Of a stretch of 64,000 nucleotides of DNA, positions 1 through 10,019 are shown piece after piece. How positions within the stretch are numbered: the stretch's first letter is position 1; every line of letters begins with the position of its first letter. Position numbers and translations under genes: made by a program. The notes under the pieces were generated by a model, which searched no databases, had not been told where the DNA came from, and was given only the letters and a program-made list of their open reading frames with translations. This DNA comes from Asparagopsis taxiformis (lineage: Eukaryota; Rhodophyta; Florideophyceae; Bonnemaisoniales; Bonnemaisoniaceae): NCBI GenBank assembly GCA_030407315.1, contig JALQPE010002028.1, positions 62,001 to 126,000 on the forward strand, in the 5' to 3' direction.

Positions 1-474
1 AATCAAAGCCACATCGATGTTCCTGAATGAAGCAGCATACGGATGTTGCCCTTCCGGGTCTTCACGAATGCACTTCTGGAGAGCCGCAACGCAATGGCCA
101 CCATCGATGTAGAACGTTTGAAGGGTGGGGGTTGTGCTGCCTTCACTAGGAAGGAGCATTTTGCAGGCAAGGATTCGGGAGATTGAGGAGGTGAATCCTT
201 CCCTCAGGAACTTCTCCTTCAGCTCAAGCACTCTCCCTTCCCTAATATGACGAGAGAATAGGGGAGGTCTGTGCAAATCCAAGGGAGACAACCTGTGGTC
301 AGCTTTGGGACAGTCTGACAACTGAACCTCGGCGGTGACAGAGTTATCGTGACCAGGGCTGCGAGAAGGGGCGCGAGAGCGAGAAGGGGCGCGAGAGCGA
401 GCGGAGGCCCGACCGCGAGTCGAAGCGCGAGCAGGGGCGGGGGCAGAGGGTTTGGAGCGAGTGCGAGGAGCCAT
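1..474 (-). CDS. ParB-like protein, N-terminal part (runs off window)
   Basis: An open frame starts at ATG 474-472 and leaves the window at base 1 after 158 codons. The first 40 residues are a basic Arg/Ser/Ala/Pro tract with repeated RAPSRS units. Residues about 60-140 resemble a ParB/sulfiredoxin-fold N-terminal domain: a 'preferred position' stretch, a helix, then an IDGGHCVAAL motif at about residues 123-132. The equivalent motif in the large neighbour at 1386-4535 is IDGGHRISAL, so the usual Arg is Cys here. The two are probably diverged paralogues carried by the same mobile element and lie on the same strand. What follows the ParB-like domain lies outside the window. The ParB assignment rests on the motif only; no function is claimed. 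Confidence 0.55.
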   Translation of the reverse strand, partial: MAPRTRSKPSAPAPARASTRGRASARSRAPSRSRAPSRSPGHDNSVTAEVQLSDCPKADHRLSPLDLHRPPLFSRHIREGRVLELKEKFLREGFTSSISRILACKMLLPSEGSTTPTLQTFYIDGGHCVAALQKCIREDPEGQHPYAASFRNIDVALI

Positions 475-1385
475 TAAAGGATGAGGGAAAGCAGAAATGG
501 AGAGAAGCTTGATTGAGTGTACGACCCCGATAACGACGATACAGAGACGATTAAGATAGATTTATTTCGCTACTGCAGTCTGATAAAGGATCAAACGTGA
601 ACAATCCGTTTCAACTCTGATTTCAATTTTTTGTTTATTTCTAGACCACTTGACTCAGATCAAGAGTAATACTCGAAATTCAGTTAATTTCTGCGGCCAA
701 ATACAATCGCTATACGACGAGTTCATACTCAAAGTGGCTAAACAGGTACGAGTTGGTCATGGTGATTACCCCAAAACCACTCAATTAATAACTACATAAT
801 GCTTAAGTCACATACTTCCCAGCATTTTGCACCAACTCGTGGAGCTGATGCGTACATACCAAATGCGTCTGTATTCAACATGAACCACGAATAAGTGGGC
901 TTCGGCCAATGAGTGCACTGCATCTGGCTTGAGAAACTAGGACTAATACCCGGTAATATTTTGGCCTCCCAAAAGCCAGGTGCACCAACGCCATTGGCTG
1001 AGGTTATCCGGACTACCCCCGGGCAATGGGGTTGGTGCACTTGGTCTACACCCACCCAACTTTATACCCGGCCACACTCCTACTGTTCTCAGGAACTGAA
1101 AATTTTGCCGGGGATAGTAAACGATGTAATATAATACCAGGTTTTACTATCTGCTATCGATTCTTGCATCTACTGAAGAGGTTTAGAATTTGCAGCTCTT
1201 GTAGGTAGACCTTTCTTTGGAGAATAGCTTTCTGCATGTGGTGTTTGTTACATTTGTGAAGTTGATCGGACTATATAAAGAATCCATGCAGTATCTCTTT
1301 TATCATGTTCTATTGGAATTGTGTTTATTACTCTACGGATTCATACCCAACTAAGGCTTCAACACGGCTGGACAGATGCCCTTCA
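475..1385. other. intergenic, AT-rich, no gene seen
   Basis: About 0.9 kb between the two ParB-like genes. I see no convincing coding region. It holds an imperfect inverted repeat (978-996 with 1024-1042, listed separately). Confidence 0.6.
978..1042. repeat. inverted repeat / stem-loop
   Basis: Arms AGGTGCACCAACGCCATTG (978-996) and the reverse complement of 1024-1042 match at 17 of 19 positions around a 27-nt loop. It could be a hairpin terminator or a remnant of a terminal repeat; the sequence does not decide. Confidence 0.5.
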
Positions 1386-4300
1386 TCACTTCAATTTCGA
1401 ATTGCCCTCCCAATGTCCAACGACATATTCTCCTTCTTCACTTTGATGCTGCTCAGTTTTGAGGAATATGTGAGATCGGATCGGTAACTTGTATTGAAGA
1501 CCCTTATCGCTCTCAAAGCCTTCCTCGTGGTGATAAACATCCCCTCGGCAGACAAGAACAGAATATGGTGGTACTTCACACCTCTTCATTGGAACTCTGT
1601 ATAACTCTTTGTTGGGATGGGATAAACAGACATGACTGTAGGGTGCAAGCACGAGGCCGAATCCATCTGCGCCGCTTGACATCATGAAGTAGGATGGCGG
1701 AGAAGGGGGACTGTTAACTTCATCTATTCCCACTTCATAGTCTGTATGTCCAGCACGAGGTTTAGTCCGCTCTCCAGTCAGCACTAAAGTAGTTCCAGTG
1801 CTGGGGAAGGCCATCGGGTCCTTCCCACTAGTCCTCAATTCCAAACCTTCCGCACAAATACCTAGACCGAGCTCAACAATCATCTTCTTCAGATAGAGAT
1901 TATTATTGTTATCCTCGAGGTCATCACATAAGCTCTTCCGCTTTGTTATAAAGATTCCTCTGCCCTTCTCACCTTCTTCATCAGAGTTTTTCCCATCCAT
2001 CATAGTCATGCACCACGGTGTCCAGTCCGGATCTCTGCGGGTGTCACCGGATTCAGAGTTCTTCTTGGCATCCTCGAGACGTTCCTCAAACAACGCAGAA
2101 AAATGAAGGAGCAGTTCGTGGATCGCATCTGCAGTAGTAGAAGACTTGAATATTCCGTCCAGAATTGTAAACCCAACCAAGTCTATTTCATTTCGTTTCT
2201 CTCGGAAATAAGCCCTCGAGAGAAACTCAGCGGAAACATTTTGTGCTGAATAGGCACTCGCTGCAGCTTCAGCGACCTCGGCTTGAAGCGTATCGACCAG
2301 TTTCCCATTCACATAGTATTTCATTCGACTGTCGGGATGAATGATAACAGGCAGTTTCGCTTCTATACCTTCCTCCACATCTTTGTCAGGGACATCATTT
2401 TGTTGCCTGTCCGAATACTGACCTCCTTGAACCGCGTGGACTGCAGCGTCTTTGCCGGATTGCAAATTTGCGTCTTCACGCATCTTTTGCTTCTTCTTCT
2501 GCCGCGGCCTGCTGGTATCCTCTCCCACCAGGTCAATAACCTCTTGTGGGGTGACATCCACCAATTTCCGTTTGGATCGTAGAATCATTGGCGGCGTCTC
2601 CGTATTCCTCGGCTTTGCCTTTAAGGGCACGAAACCACTGCTGTGCTTGGCTTTCATCAACTTCCTAGGCGTAGAACTGGTAACAGGTGTTTCTGTGTCC
2701 TCCAGCTCAGGTAAAACAGGTAGGCCGACATCCGCTGTAGATAACATAGCGTCTCCAGTGCCATCACCCTGATTTCGTACACCTTTCATCGGGTCCTCCG
2801 TTGTCCTTCCAGAAGAATGTTCGGGACATTCTTCGCGGACATCTTTCGTTCCAGACCCATCGCTCTTCCTAGATTCAGGACCTCCTTCACCATCTCTACC
2901 AGTTCTTGGATGACCAACTGACATATTCGCCGGCGACTTTCCACCCTGCTCTGATCTGAGCGTGGCACTTCCGGCTGCCACTGGGCTAGGTGGTTGTTGC
3001 ATGTCATTTTCATCACCGTGGTCATTTCTTCCTCGATTTGCACCAGTTGGTTCAAGCTCTTGAGTTCCTACATTCTTCTGCAACACATCCCCAACTTCAC
3101 AATCTCCAGGTTTCGAAGAATTGTTCTCGGTAGGCGCAGTAGGCACTGCGCGGTCCGTTGTAACCTGCTTTGCGCTTTCGGAATCTGCCGCTTTCCCTGT
3201 CGCCTCTTCACCAACCTGTGTTGCAGCACCGACCTCAGCGTTAACACGATCCGATATTTCCAGACTGCCCTGTGTCTGCTGTTGGGTAAGTACATTTGGA
3301 CTCTGTACCACGCCCGAGCGATCAATGGCAGCATTTGAAGTATCACCATACGATGGGGATTGTTGTCGTGGTTGAGGTGCAGTATTCCCTTCCAAGGATT
3401 TTCGCCTAGTCCGCCTTTCCTGCACACCTATTTCAGGCGCGACGGAATGGTCGAGAGAGTCATCCGATAGAATTGGGCCGTTGAAAACCACATAACGAAT
3501 TTCTTTCATCATAGACCGCGTCAATGCTGCACGTATACCTCTCCCAGTTGGTGCGTCGGAAGGATAGAAATCTTTGAGGACAGTCAAAATGCGATATCGT
3601 ATGGTTTTTCGTGTTCGTCCACCTGGCTCCGGTACTTCATGTAACTTCCTGAAACATGGATGAGGTGAGGAATGCCAGGAGTTTTCTTTCCGTACAGCTT
3701 TCTCAAGTATGTCATATATTTCACACTTGCTGTAGCACCACTTTTGCGCGCATGTCTTTAGACTTATACCATCATCTCCTTTCCTACGTTTCCACATCGT
3801 CCACATTGCAGTGAGCTCTAGAATGAAAAGATTGGTGTCCACCGAAGCTTTTCGAAACGCAGAAGCGAATAGGACGTCCACGGTGCATCCCTGCATATTC
3901 TTCGAGTCTGGCGGACTAGTTTCAGTTGCAAATCGACTTGGGATAGCTGACCAATGTTCGAACGCCGGGTTAGTTACGTCTCCGAAGCCCTGCGCAATCG
4001 AAACGTACTTCATCATAATTCCTTCCTGACAACCTGGAATGACCTTGTTCTCGACTACAACTTTTGTGCACAGATTTACCTTCGCCTTCATCAAGCCCTT
4101 CATCATCATGAACTTCATGACCGTACAGACGTGGTCAGCAATAGAAACTTCTATCACGTCATGAGTCTTTTCGTTCAGCTTCTGCGATATTCGCATAACT
4201 TCAAGAGGATGAAACATTTCACGGGTTCCAGGTGGTCGGATGAAGTCAACGCTAATGCTCCTCAGTCTCCATCGATCAGCAACTGTCGGTTTGTTTTCCA

Positions 4301-4535
4301 CAATCAACTGCAAAGCGCTGATACGATGGCCTCCATCAATGCACTGCAGTTTCTTCCGTCCGTCTGACCCCATTGTTTCACAGATGGTCATTCGGGTGCC
4401 AGTTTCCAGAAACCCCTCGGTAGATATTTTGCTGACCAGATCGCCAATTGTATTCGGCCATCTGTCATTCCTCGACGAAGGACTTCCCACATACAATTCC
4501 TTCGTTCCCAAAACCATCCCATTGCCATGAATCAT
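1386..4535 (-). CDS. transposon-borne ParB-like / putative 2-oxoglutarate-Fe(II) oxygenase fusion
   Basis: A 1049-residue ORF with ATG at 4535. Residues about 12-95 look like a ParB/sulfiredoxin-type domain, with the IDGGHRISAL motif at 66-75 (H70, R71). About residues 95-350 form an unrecognised globular region. About residues 370-730 are low-complexity, rich in Ser, Pro, Gln and charged residues, and include a basic RPRQKKKQKMR tract that could be a nuclear localisation signal. The C-terminal 300 residues are globular again. They carry an ordered set expected of a double-stranded beta-helix dioxygenase: HTD (H930, D932), a conserved-looking PPYSVLV strand, a distal His (H1002 or H1003), and Arg 18 residues later (R1020). 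The HxD...H...R order is the known iron/2-oxoglutarate signature; applying it here is inference. It lies 350 bp downstream of the split transposase on the same strand, so it is probably element cargo or an accessory factor. No intron is needed. Confidence 0.6.
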   Translation of the reverse strand: MIHGNGMVLGTKELYVGSPSSRNDRWPNTIGDLVSKISTEGFLETGTRMTICETMGSDGRKKLQCIDGGHRISALQLIVENKPTVADRWRLRSISVDFIRPPGTREMFHPLEVMRISQKLNEKTHDVIEVSIADHVCTVMKFMMMKGLMKAKVNLCTKVVVENKVIPGCQEGIMMKYVSIAQGFGDVTNPAFEHWSAIPSRFATETSPPDSKNMQGCTVDVLFASAFRKASVDTNLFILELTAMWTMWKRRKGDDGISLKTCAQKWCYSKCEIYDILEKAVRKENSWHSSPHPCFRKLHEVPEPGGRTRKTIRYRILTVLKDFYPSDAPTGRGIRAALTRSMMKEIRYVVFNGPILSDDSLDHSVAPEIGVQERRTRRKSLEGNTAPQPRQQSPSYGDTSNAAIDRSGVVQSPNVLTQQQTQGSLEISDRVNAEVGAATQVGEEATGKAADSESAKQVTTDRAVPTAPTENNSSKPGDCEVGDVLQKNVGTQELEPTGANRGRNDHGDENDMQQPPSPVAAGSATLRSEQGGKSPANMSVGHPRTGRDGEGGPESRKSDGSGTKDVREECPEHSSGRTTEDPMKGVRNQGDGTGDAMLSTADVGLPVLPELEDTETPVTSSTPRKLMKAKHSSGFVPLKAKPRNTETPPMILRSKRKLVDVTPQEVIDLVGEDTSRPRQKKKQKMREDANLQSGKDAAVHAVQGGQYSDRQQNDVPDKDVEEGIEAKLPVIIHPDSRMKYYVNGKLVDTLQAEVAEAAASAYSAQNVSAEFLSRAYFREKRNEIDLVGFTILDGIFKSSTTADAIHELLLHFSALFEERLEDAKKNSESGDTRRDPDWTPWCMTMMDGKNSDEEGEKGRGIFITKRKSLCDDLEDNNNNLYLKKMIVELGLGICAEGLELRTSGKDPMAFPSTGTTLVLTGERTKPRAGHTDYEVGIDEVNSPPSPPSYFMMSSGADGFGLVLAPYSHVCLSHPNKELYRVPMKRCEVPPYSVLVCRGDVYHHEEGFESDKGLQYKLPIRSHIFLKTEQHQSEEGEYVVGHWEGNSKLK

Positions 4536-4885
4536 AGTACTCCACTTGTCACTGGAGCCAAAAAACTATACCGGGTATTATTTTCCACTTCATTGGCCAG
4601 GTGCCGGCTCTCCATTGGATGATGCGAACTCAACTTTGTGGAACTAGGAGTCCTGCAACTCGCGGCTCCATCTCTAGTATCAATGGCGTCATACGTACGT
4701 AAGTGCGTACGCTCTTCGCAAAACACACTTTATTTGTGCGCATGGAACAAAAGCCCACTCTATTCTTCAAACGACATGTACAAATTTTGTATAGCATTTG
4801 TTGGAAGACTTGATCAGGACTGCTGCTAAATGAATTACGAAAGTTTACTGATGTATTAAACACTGTGCTGGAACACTGGAACACT
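4536..4885. other. spacer between mobile-element genes
   Basis: 350 bp upstream of the ParB-like/oxygenase gene and downstream of the transposase. No ORF of interest. It contains a short palindrome-rich stretch (TACGTACGTAAGTGCGTACG at about 4692-4711) and probably holds the promoter of the gene at 1386-4535. Confidence 0.5.
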
Positions 4886-6526
4886 CTATGCTGAACGTGG
4901 TGGGTATCCATCTTCTCTAGTTAAGACGCTCACTTCACCACCAGAAAGAATATCACTATTGTGCTCTACAATGCCACTTTGTCTATCGTATGAACAAACT
5001 CCTGACTCGCAGTTATGTACGTGCAAAACTTCTCGGACCCCGTCGTTCATTTCAACGTGAACTATAGTATCATTCCCACCTTTCCGGTACATACCGTCTC
5101 CAGTGCATGTCAAGGGAATGCAGACAGCATATGGAGTTTTCTGCTTCCATTTCTTTGCCTTCTTCTCCTCTCCTTGCCCTACCACAATAAAAAAGGACAA
5201 TGTGACGAAAAGGACACGTCTGGAACATGTGAATTCCTCCATGCTCATCCTGCTATGGGCGGGTACTACTATACCAGCATCATACCATCCATCTTTGCAC
5301 ACTGCTTGAATGATGCTTCCAGGTTCAGCACGCCCTAACCTCGATTCGCTCTCAGATCCCTCATGACTAGTGCGCACTCTTTGTGCAGCAGTGAGCCACC
5401 ATAGTCGTTCACCATGTTGAGACCCGTTTACCTGTCTGGTTCTGAGAAAAGTTTCAGAAGCTTTACGTATCCTTGCCATCATGACGGTTTCTTCTGCCGG
5501 AACATTTTTCGCGTCTTCAACAGATTCCCCTCGCCACCGCGTGATTGGACAGTGGGTGCTCACCATAGTACTGCTCCTCTCTGATATGAGATGGAATACA
5601 GGACTTAAGAAGCATCTTTTTGCTGCCTCTTCTGTCGCATGTGGACTCTCCGAAATTCCTTTTCCTAGTGCAAAATACACGCGTCTGCAATCGGCAGACG
5701 TCCATTGTTTTGTATTGTGACCTACCGCACCCAGCGTGATGGCTATTCGTGCGAGCCAGTCATCGGCCATGATGAGCTCCATTGATGACAGATGTTCATT
5801 CTTATGGTTCGAGTTTCGAACCCCTCTTTTAAGAGGCTGGTGCATTCTCTCGAATAAAAGCTCTTCCACATGTTTCGCAGCTCCAAAAGCTGGTAATGTA
5901 TGTACGCAAAATTCTATCACCCGATGCAAGTTCGGTTTGTCCAGATGTTTCATTGCAATAGGATCCTTCTTGCATGCCTCATGCAGTTCTTTCACATAGT
6001 CTGAAACAAGAGCTAGAATGTGGTCATGACGTCCGCCATTCTCGGCCTCGAACCTCCTGGTTGACTCAAGTCCATCTATCCACCATGTTGGGATGAATTG
6101 AATGCTGGCAACAACCATTTGAAACTTTTTCAGCAAACGAAGAATACGTTCAAGTTTTTCATACCCGTCCCAAGAGTTCCCGATGACGATACAAAATGCC
6201 GAATAAAATGCTTGGGGAGCTACAACGAGAACAGCGAATATATCGCTCATGTTCATCGATAATAGGTAGTTCTGCCCGAATACCTGACTCTGACTACTCA
6301 AACAGAACATTCGGAGGGTATTCAGTAGAACTGTTTCCGCAACATTTCGAATTACAGGTGTTGCTGCAGTGATTGTCGCATTCATCACATCTTGAGCCAG
6401 TCCGGAGAGCAGATGGTCTGGGGCAACTACAGCAGAGCGATATGGATCGAATTGACAAGGAACAACTGGAACTCCTTCTTCGTTTGTAGGAACTCCTCTC
6501 CGCACACGATTAAGGGATTCACTCAA
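4886..6526 (-). CDS. Tnp2/Plavaka-like transposase, C-terminal part (second frame)
   Basis: This frame opens without an ATG; TTG at 6526 is only a nominal start. It continues the protein encoded at 6523-8520 in the -1 frame. Early in it, PCQFDPYRSAVVAPDHLLSGL matches the D..H..L..G segment that follows the zinc-binding cysteines in Tnp2/Plavaka-type transposases and probably supplies the second catalytic Asp. Later, KHVEELLFERMHQPLKRG matches the conserved E...E..H...K segment that carries the catalytic Glu. The C-terminal 150 residues are basic and unrecognised. The frames overlap by 4 nt at the stop of the first part. The most likely reading is one gene broken by a single-base indel; a programmed shift is possible, but I saw no standard slippery heptamer at the overlap. 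Confidence 0.55.
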   Translation of the reverse strand: MSESLNRVRRGVPTNEEGVPVVPCQFDPYRSAVVAPDHLLSGLAQDVMNATITAATPVIRNVAETVLLNTLRMFCLSSQSQVFGQNYLLSMNMSDIFAVLVVAPQAFYSAFCIVIGNSWDGYEKLERILRLLKKFQMVVASIQFIPTWWIDGLESTRRFEAENGGRHDHILALVSDYVKELHEACKKDPIAMKHLDKPNLHRVIEFCVHTLPAFGAAKHVEELLFERMHQPLKRGVRNSNHKNEHLSSMELIMADDWLARIAITLGAVGHNTKQWTSADCRRVYFALGKGISESPHATEEAAKRCFLSPVFHLISERSSTMVSTHCPITRWRGESVEDAKNVPAEETVMMARIRKASETFLRTRQVNGSQHGERLWWLTAAQRVRTSHEGSESESRLGRAEPGSIIQAVCKDGWYDAGIVVPAHSRMSMEEFTCSRRVLFVTLSFFIVVGQGEEKKAKKWKQKTPYAVCIPLTCTGDGMYRKGGNDTIVHVEMNDGVREVLHVHNCESGVCSYDRQSGIVEHNSDILSGGEVSVLTREDGYPPRSA

Positions 6527-8520
6527 ATTATGGAGTGCCTTATCGGATCTAGGCTTAGCCCAAGAACATTGAGCTGATCTTGCGATGCGACTTCCCTCAC
6601 AAGCTTGTTTCGGTGCATTCCTCGGGCATGCGTACTCATCTGACTGTTTAGCAATGCTGTGTATGCATTTCGTGAACCTCCACTGCTGCTCATATCTTGC
6701 TTTTCGAAAATGCAGCTATGGCATGGTGTATTACTGGTGTGTCCACGGACATCCAGAGTATGCGAAACAGCTGGGTAATTTCCGATAAATCCAACAGGAT
6801 CCAGGAATATGACCACGTCTTCTCCATTTGCATCTTTCGCTGGAAAACCGTCTCTACTTCCCTTCACAATGTCGGGTACAACTCTCTCAATTACAACATT
6901 TGTTGAAACTCCCGGGGGAACGAATCCAAGAACGCGGACTGCGTGGAAGCTTGCTCTCTTGCTTGGCTGTATGCCTAATGGAAGCATATAGCAGCCACCA
7001 AAACTTCCTTTCCGGCTTGTGAACGGCTGGAAGTCATCAGCATATAGCAGAAATCGGTATACGATATATTTCCTGCCATCTGAAAGATTCCCCTCACTGC
7101 AGGCATCCATACGTTTAGAGCCGGGGTGCCATCTAGACCTCTTGTCTGGAGCTCCTATGAGCTGGACGTCTTTCACCCGAATTTGTTCGCGATGTAGCTG
7201 CACAGTTGCTCCCCTTGTAGAGCAAATGAGAAAAGTCGCATGTTCAGAGCGTCCCTTTTTCAGATGTCTGTTCACGAGTAGTAACTCTTCAAATGTGCTC
7301 CCATCAGACTTACTTTTTGGCCGAAACAGAGTGATAGCGTCACCTGCCCGAATATCATTGTTGCAATGTTCTCCGTCGAGCGTTGTGGTGGAGACGACAC
7401 GCCTCGCATTTCTTTTCTCAGTTTCTTCCATTACATCGATTTGCGGGCCTATCACATCTTCCATATTTGATTCTTGTTGTTCTTCTCCTGTTGCAAGATA
7501 ACTTGCAATGATGATAGCTTCAATTCTCCAGTCACTCCTTGCTGCAAAACTTCTTCTGCTCCTAGAATTCTTTCCAGTTTCGATGTTCTTTCCCTGTTTC
7601 GTTCTGGCTCCTCCCAGCTTAGCCACCAGGGCCTCTTGATTTGTCGTCGGCATACATATGATCCTCAACTCGTCTCCATGTCGGGCGTATACCTTTCTGT
7701 GCATCTTGTGACCGTCATGATCTGATGCACTTACCGAAATGCGATGGAATGGGTCATTCAGAACAGCTGAACGGCATTTGACAATGAAAGAGTTTTCAAT
7801 ACTTTCTGAAGAAATTTGATATGCTTCATCTTCTCTTTCATCACTATTATCCCTTTTACTAGACTTTATGCAGTCCAGAATGGGTCCGGTCTGTATATCC
7901 CTTTCCGCCCATGTGCTCGGTAGCACGACTCGTACCGATGTAGTGCAATGAGCTCTACGGCTACTAGACAGTCCTGGAGACATCTTTCCAAGCCTAGAGC
8001 CGCTTTTTGTTACATCTATTTCACATGTTGTATCCATGCTTTGTGGGAAACATGTTTTCAGAATGAACGGTAAAATGACTTTCCTCATGTACGAGTCGCT
8101 AGGGGCTTGATCCGAAACGTCCCGCTTGAAATTAGACATCTCACGCATCCCTTCATAGTCCTTGCGTTTCATCCGCAGCGTTCCACTAAGCAATATTATT
8201 GCAGAGAATACTGGCCAGGTCAGCAGTTTATCCACAAGTCCGCGGTCATCTTCCGCTGCCTCTTCTCCGTCGTGGTCATCACAGCTCTCGGCCGAGCTTT
8301 CCTCAGAGCCTATCGTTTCTTCTTCTCTGGTAACTTTTCCAGCCTCAAAAAATCCAATGTGCTCTTCTCCATTGCCACTAGAAATATTCTCGTCTTCAGC
8401 AGATGCTTTTCCGACGTTTTCGTCCGGTATATCGGCGTGAACCTCGAATGTTTCGTTCGAAACTAGCGGGGTTTCCCATTTTCGTGCCTTGTCCCACTTT
8501 CGTATGGGATTGACAATGAT
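6523..8520 (-). CDS. Tnp2/Plavaka-like transposase, N-terminal part (first frame)
   Basis: The frame is open from 8520 (after a stop at 8521-8523) to a TGA at 6523-6525. The only early ATG is at 8172, so either that is the start or an upstream exon is missing. The region before the ATG is acidic and followed by a helix (LLTWPVFSAIILLSGTLRM). About 400 residues in, FLLYADDFQPF followed by GSFGGCYMLPLG fits the first catalytic Asp region of Tnp2/Plavaka-type transposases. GHTSNTPCHSC further on fits the conserved CxxC after it. The protein ends at LDPIRHSII just where the second frame begins, so the presumed DDE residues fall on two ORFs. Family placement is by motif order only; EnSpm/CACTA and KDZ relatives share this layout. 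Confidence 0.55.
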   Translation of the reverse strand: MIVNPIRKWDKARKWETPLVSNETFEVHADIPDENVGKASAEDENISSGNGEEHIGFFEAGKVTREEETIGSEESSAESCDDHDGEEAAEDDRGLVDKLLTWPVFSAIILLSGTLRMKRKDYEGMREMSNFKRDVSDQAPSDSYMRKVILPFILKTCFPQSMDTTCEIDVTKSGSRLGKMSPGLSSSRRAHCTTSVRVVLPSTWAERDIQTGPILDCIKSSKRDNSDEREDEAYQISSESIENSFIVKCRSAVLNDPFHRISVSASDHDGHKMHRKVYARHGDELRIICMPTTNQEALVAKLGGARTKQGKNIETGKNSRSRRSFAARSDWRIEAIIIASYLATGEEQQESNMEDVIGPQIDVMEETEKRNARRVVSTTTLDGEHCNNDIRAGDAITLFRPKSKSDGSTFEELLLVNRHLKKGRSEHATFLICSTRGATVQLHREQIRVKDVQLIGAPDKRSRWHPGSKRMDACSEGNLSDGRKYIVYRFLLYADDFQPFTSRKGSFGGCYMLPLGIQPSKRASFHAVRVLGFVPPGVSTNVVIERVVPDIVKGSRDGFPAKDANGEDVVIFLDPVGFIGNYPAVSHTLDVRGHTSNTPCHSCIFEKQDMSSSGGSRNAYTALLNSQMSTHARGMHRNKLVREVASQDQLNVLGLSLDPIRHSII

Positions 8521-10019
8521 TCAAACCTTCTCCGGGTTCTTCGAGGTGTACCTTTCTTCCGAACAGCTGTTCGTTTCATCTCTTCTCTTTGGATTCGAGA
8601 GAACCTTGCACAAATTGTGGATTATTGTCAGCTAGTAGGCAACTAATAAGATGGTATCCGTCTCTTTTTAACCAGGCCACTGTAATAGTTTATGGTACCT
8701 ATATTTTCTTACCGTTACATCTTATCGAAAACTTCACACTGACTAGTGTCCTACCTAACTCAAGGAACAGGTGACTTGATTTCCCATGTTGGGTTCTTCA
8801 GCGAGCTTTAATGCCTCCAACGATTCCTGCTTCCTTTTCTGAATGAAATACACGAATCATTTACAATTTAGCTTCAGTACATGGTATAATAGGCCTCAAT
8901 AGTAATCTTGTTATGGTAATAAACTATATATAGATGAGAACACGGTTGCAATTCTCTTTCGGATTGTCTACTACTCTAATTTACAGCATTTATTAGATGT
9001 TTCTCCTTCAGTATGCAGCTAAACATCAATACCAAGACTTTTAGGTTGGTTTGACATTGCGTAGGGGCATGATTTCTATTTGCGCCAATTTATCACGTCC
9101 AGAAAATTTGACAGATCATCCGCTGCCAATCATCTGCCACATCATCGTCTGCCAAATCATCTGCCTTCTAGTTACGACGAGGTCATTATGAGTGGATGAG
9201 CTGTCTATTTAAGGCTGTTGATGCGCGACGTATAGGACCATTTCATCATCCGGTTATCATGAAGATGACAGGTAAGGCTGGTACGTTGTCGAGTAGGTAT
9301 CTTTCCCCTCTCTTATTTCTTTCCACATGTTCTCCATGGAAGACAGTGCACTAACCATGAGTATCGTTCTTCACTGATCCTATTCTAGTCTATTGATTTG
9401 AACGGTTTCTGGCATATGTATTGCTTAAGCAATGCATATGCCAGAAACCATTCAAATCAATAGACTAGAATAGGATCAGTTTTCGTCATTCCAACCTACA
9501 ACCAATACCGTTGCACGCAAAAATAGTTCAATGATGGTAAGTTTGTTCATTCCATTCATACTCATGTTCTTCTCATCCTTTACAATACTTTTCTATATCC
9601 GATTGCTAACCTGTTGCAAATCATCTGTAATGGTGTTTATTTCCCTCCTGTCTGAACATCACATGTAGTTTTGAAACAGCAAGGAACTCGATTTGCTTGC
9701 ACAATAGTCCTGGTTGTAGAGATAGTAAGATTTTAGATACGATAGTTCGATTTTATGAGTAGTCTAGTCTAATGATAGAACTGAAACAATCCTTCAGGCA
9801 TCGTTGTCCTTGCTACATAAAAATTCTGACATCCTTTTAGATCACACTTGGTTATCCCTATACATTTCTATGAAGACCACCGAGAGAGATACTCCATTCT
9901 GCCCGACATTTCGTAGCCAGATGCCTGAACATGCGGCTGGAATGGCATTTCCACCTGATTCTATCGTCCTGAACATCAATTGTAGGCACTAGAAAGTATT
10001 ACCCTAGGCATCATATTCT
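8521..10019. other. non-coding interior of mobile element
   Basis: 1.5 kb, AT-rich, with no credible ORF. It contains an imperfect tandem of about 11-15 nt built on ATCATCTGCCA (about 9112-9170), a TATA-like TCTATTTAAGG at about 9205, and the 108-bp palindrome at 9373-9480. This is upstream of the transposase, so promoter elements for it are expected here, but none can be assigned. Confidence 0.5.
9373..9480. repeat. 108-bp near-perfect palindrome without spacer
   Basis: Two 54-nt arms (9373-9426 and 9427-9480) are reverse complements with two mismatches, and meet at GCTTAAGC with no loop. Such a palindrome would extrude as a cruciform or give a long RNA hairpin. I saw no flanking target duplication, so a fold-back MITE is possible but not shown. 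Confidence 0.9.
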
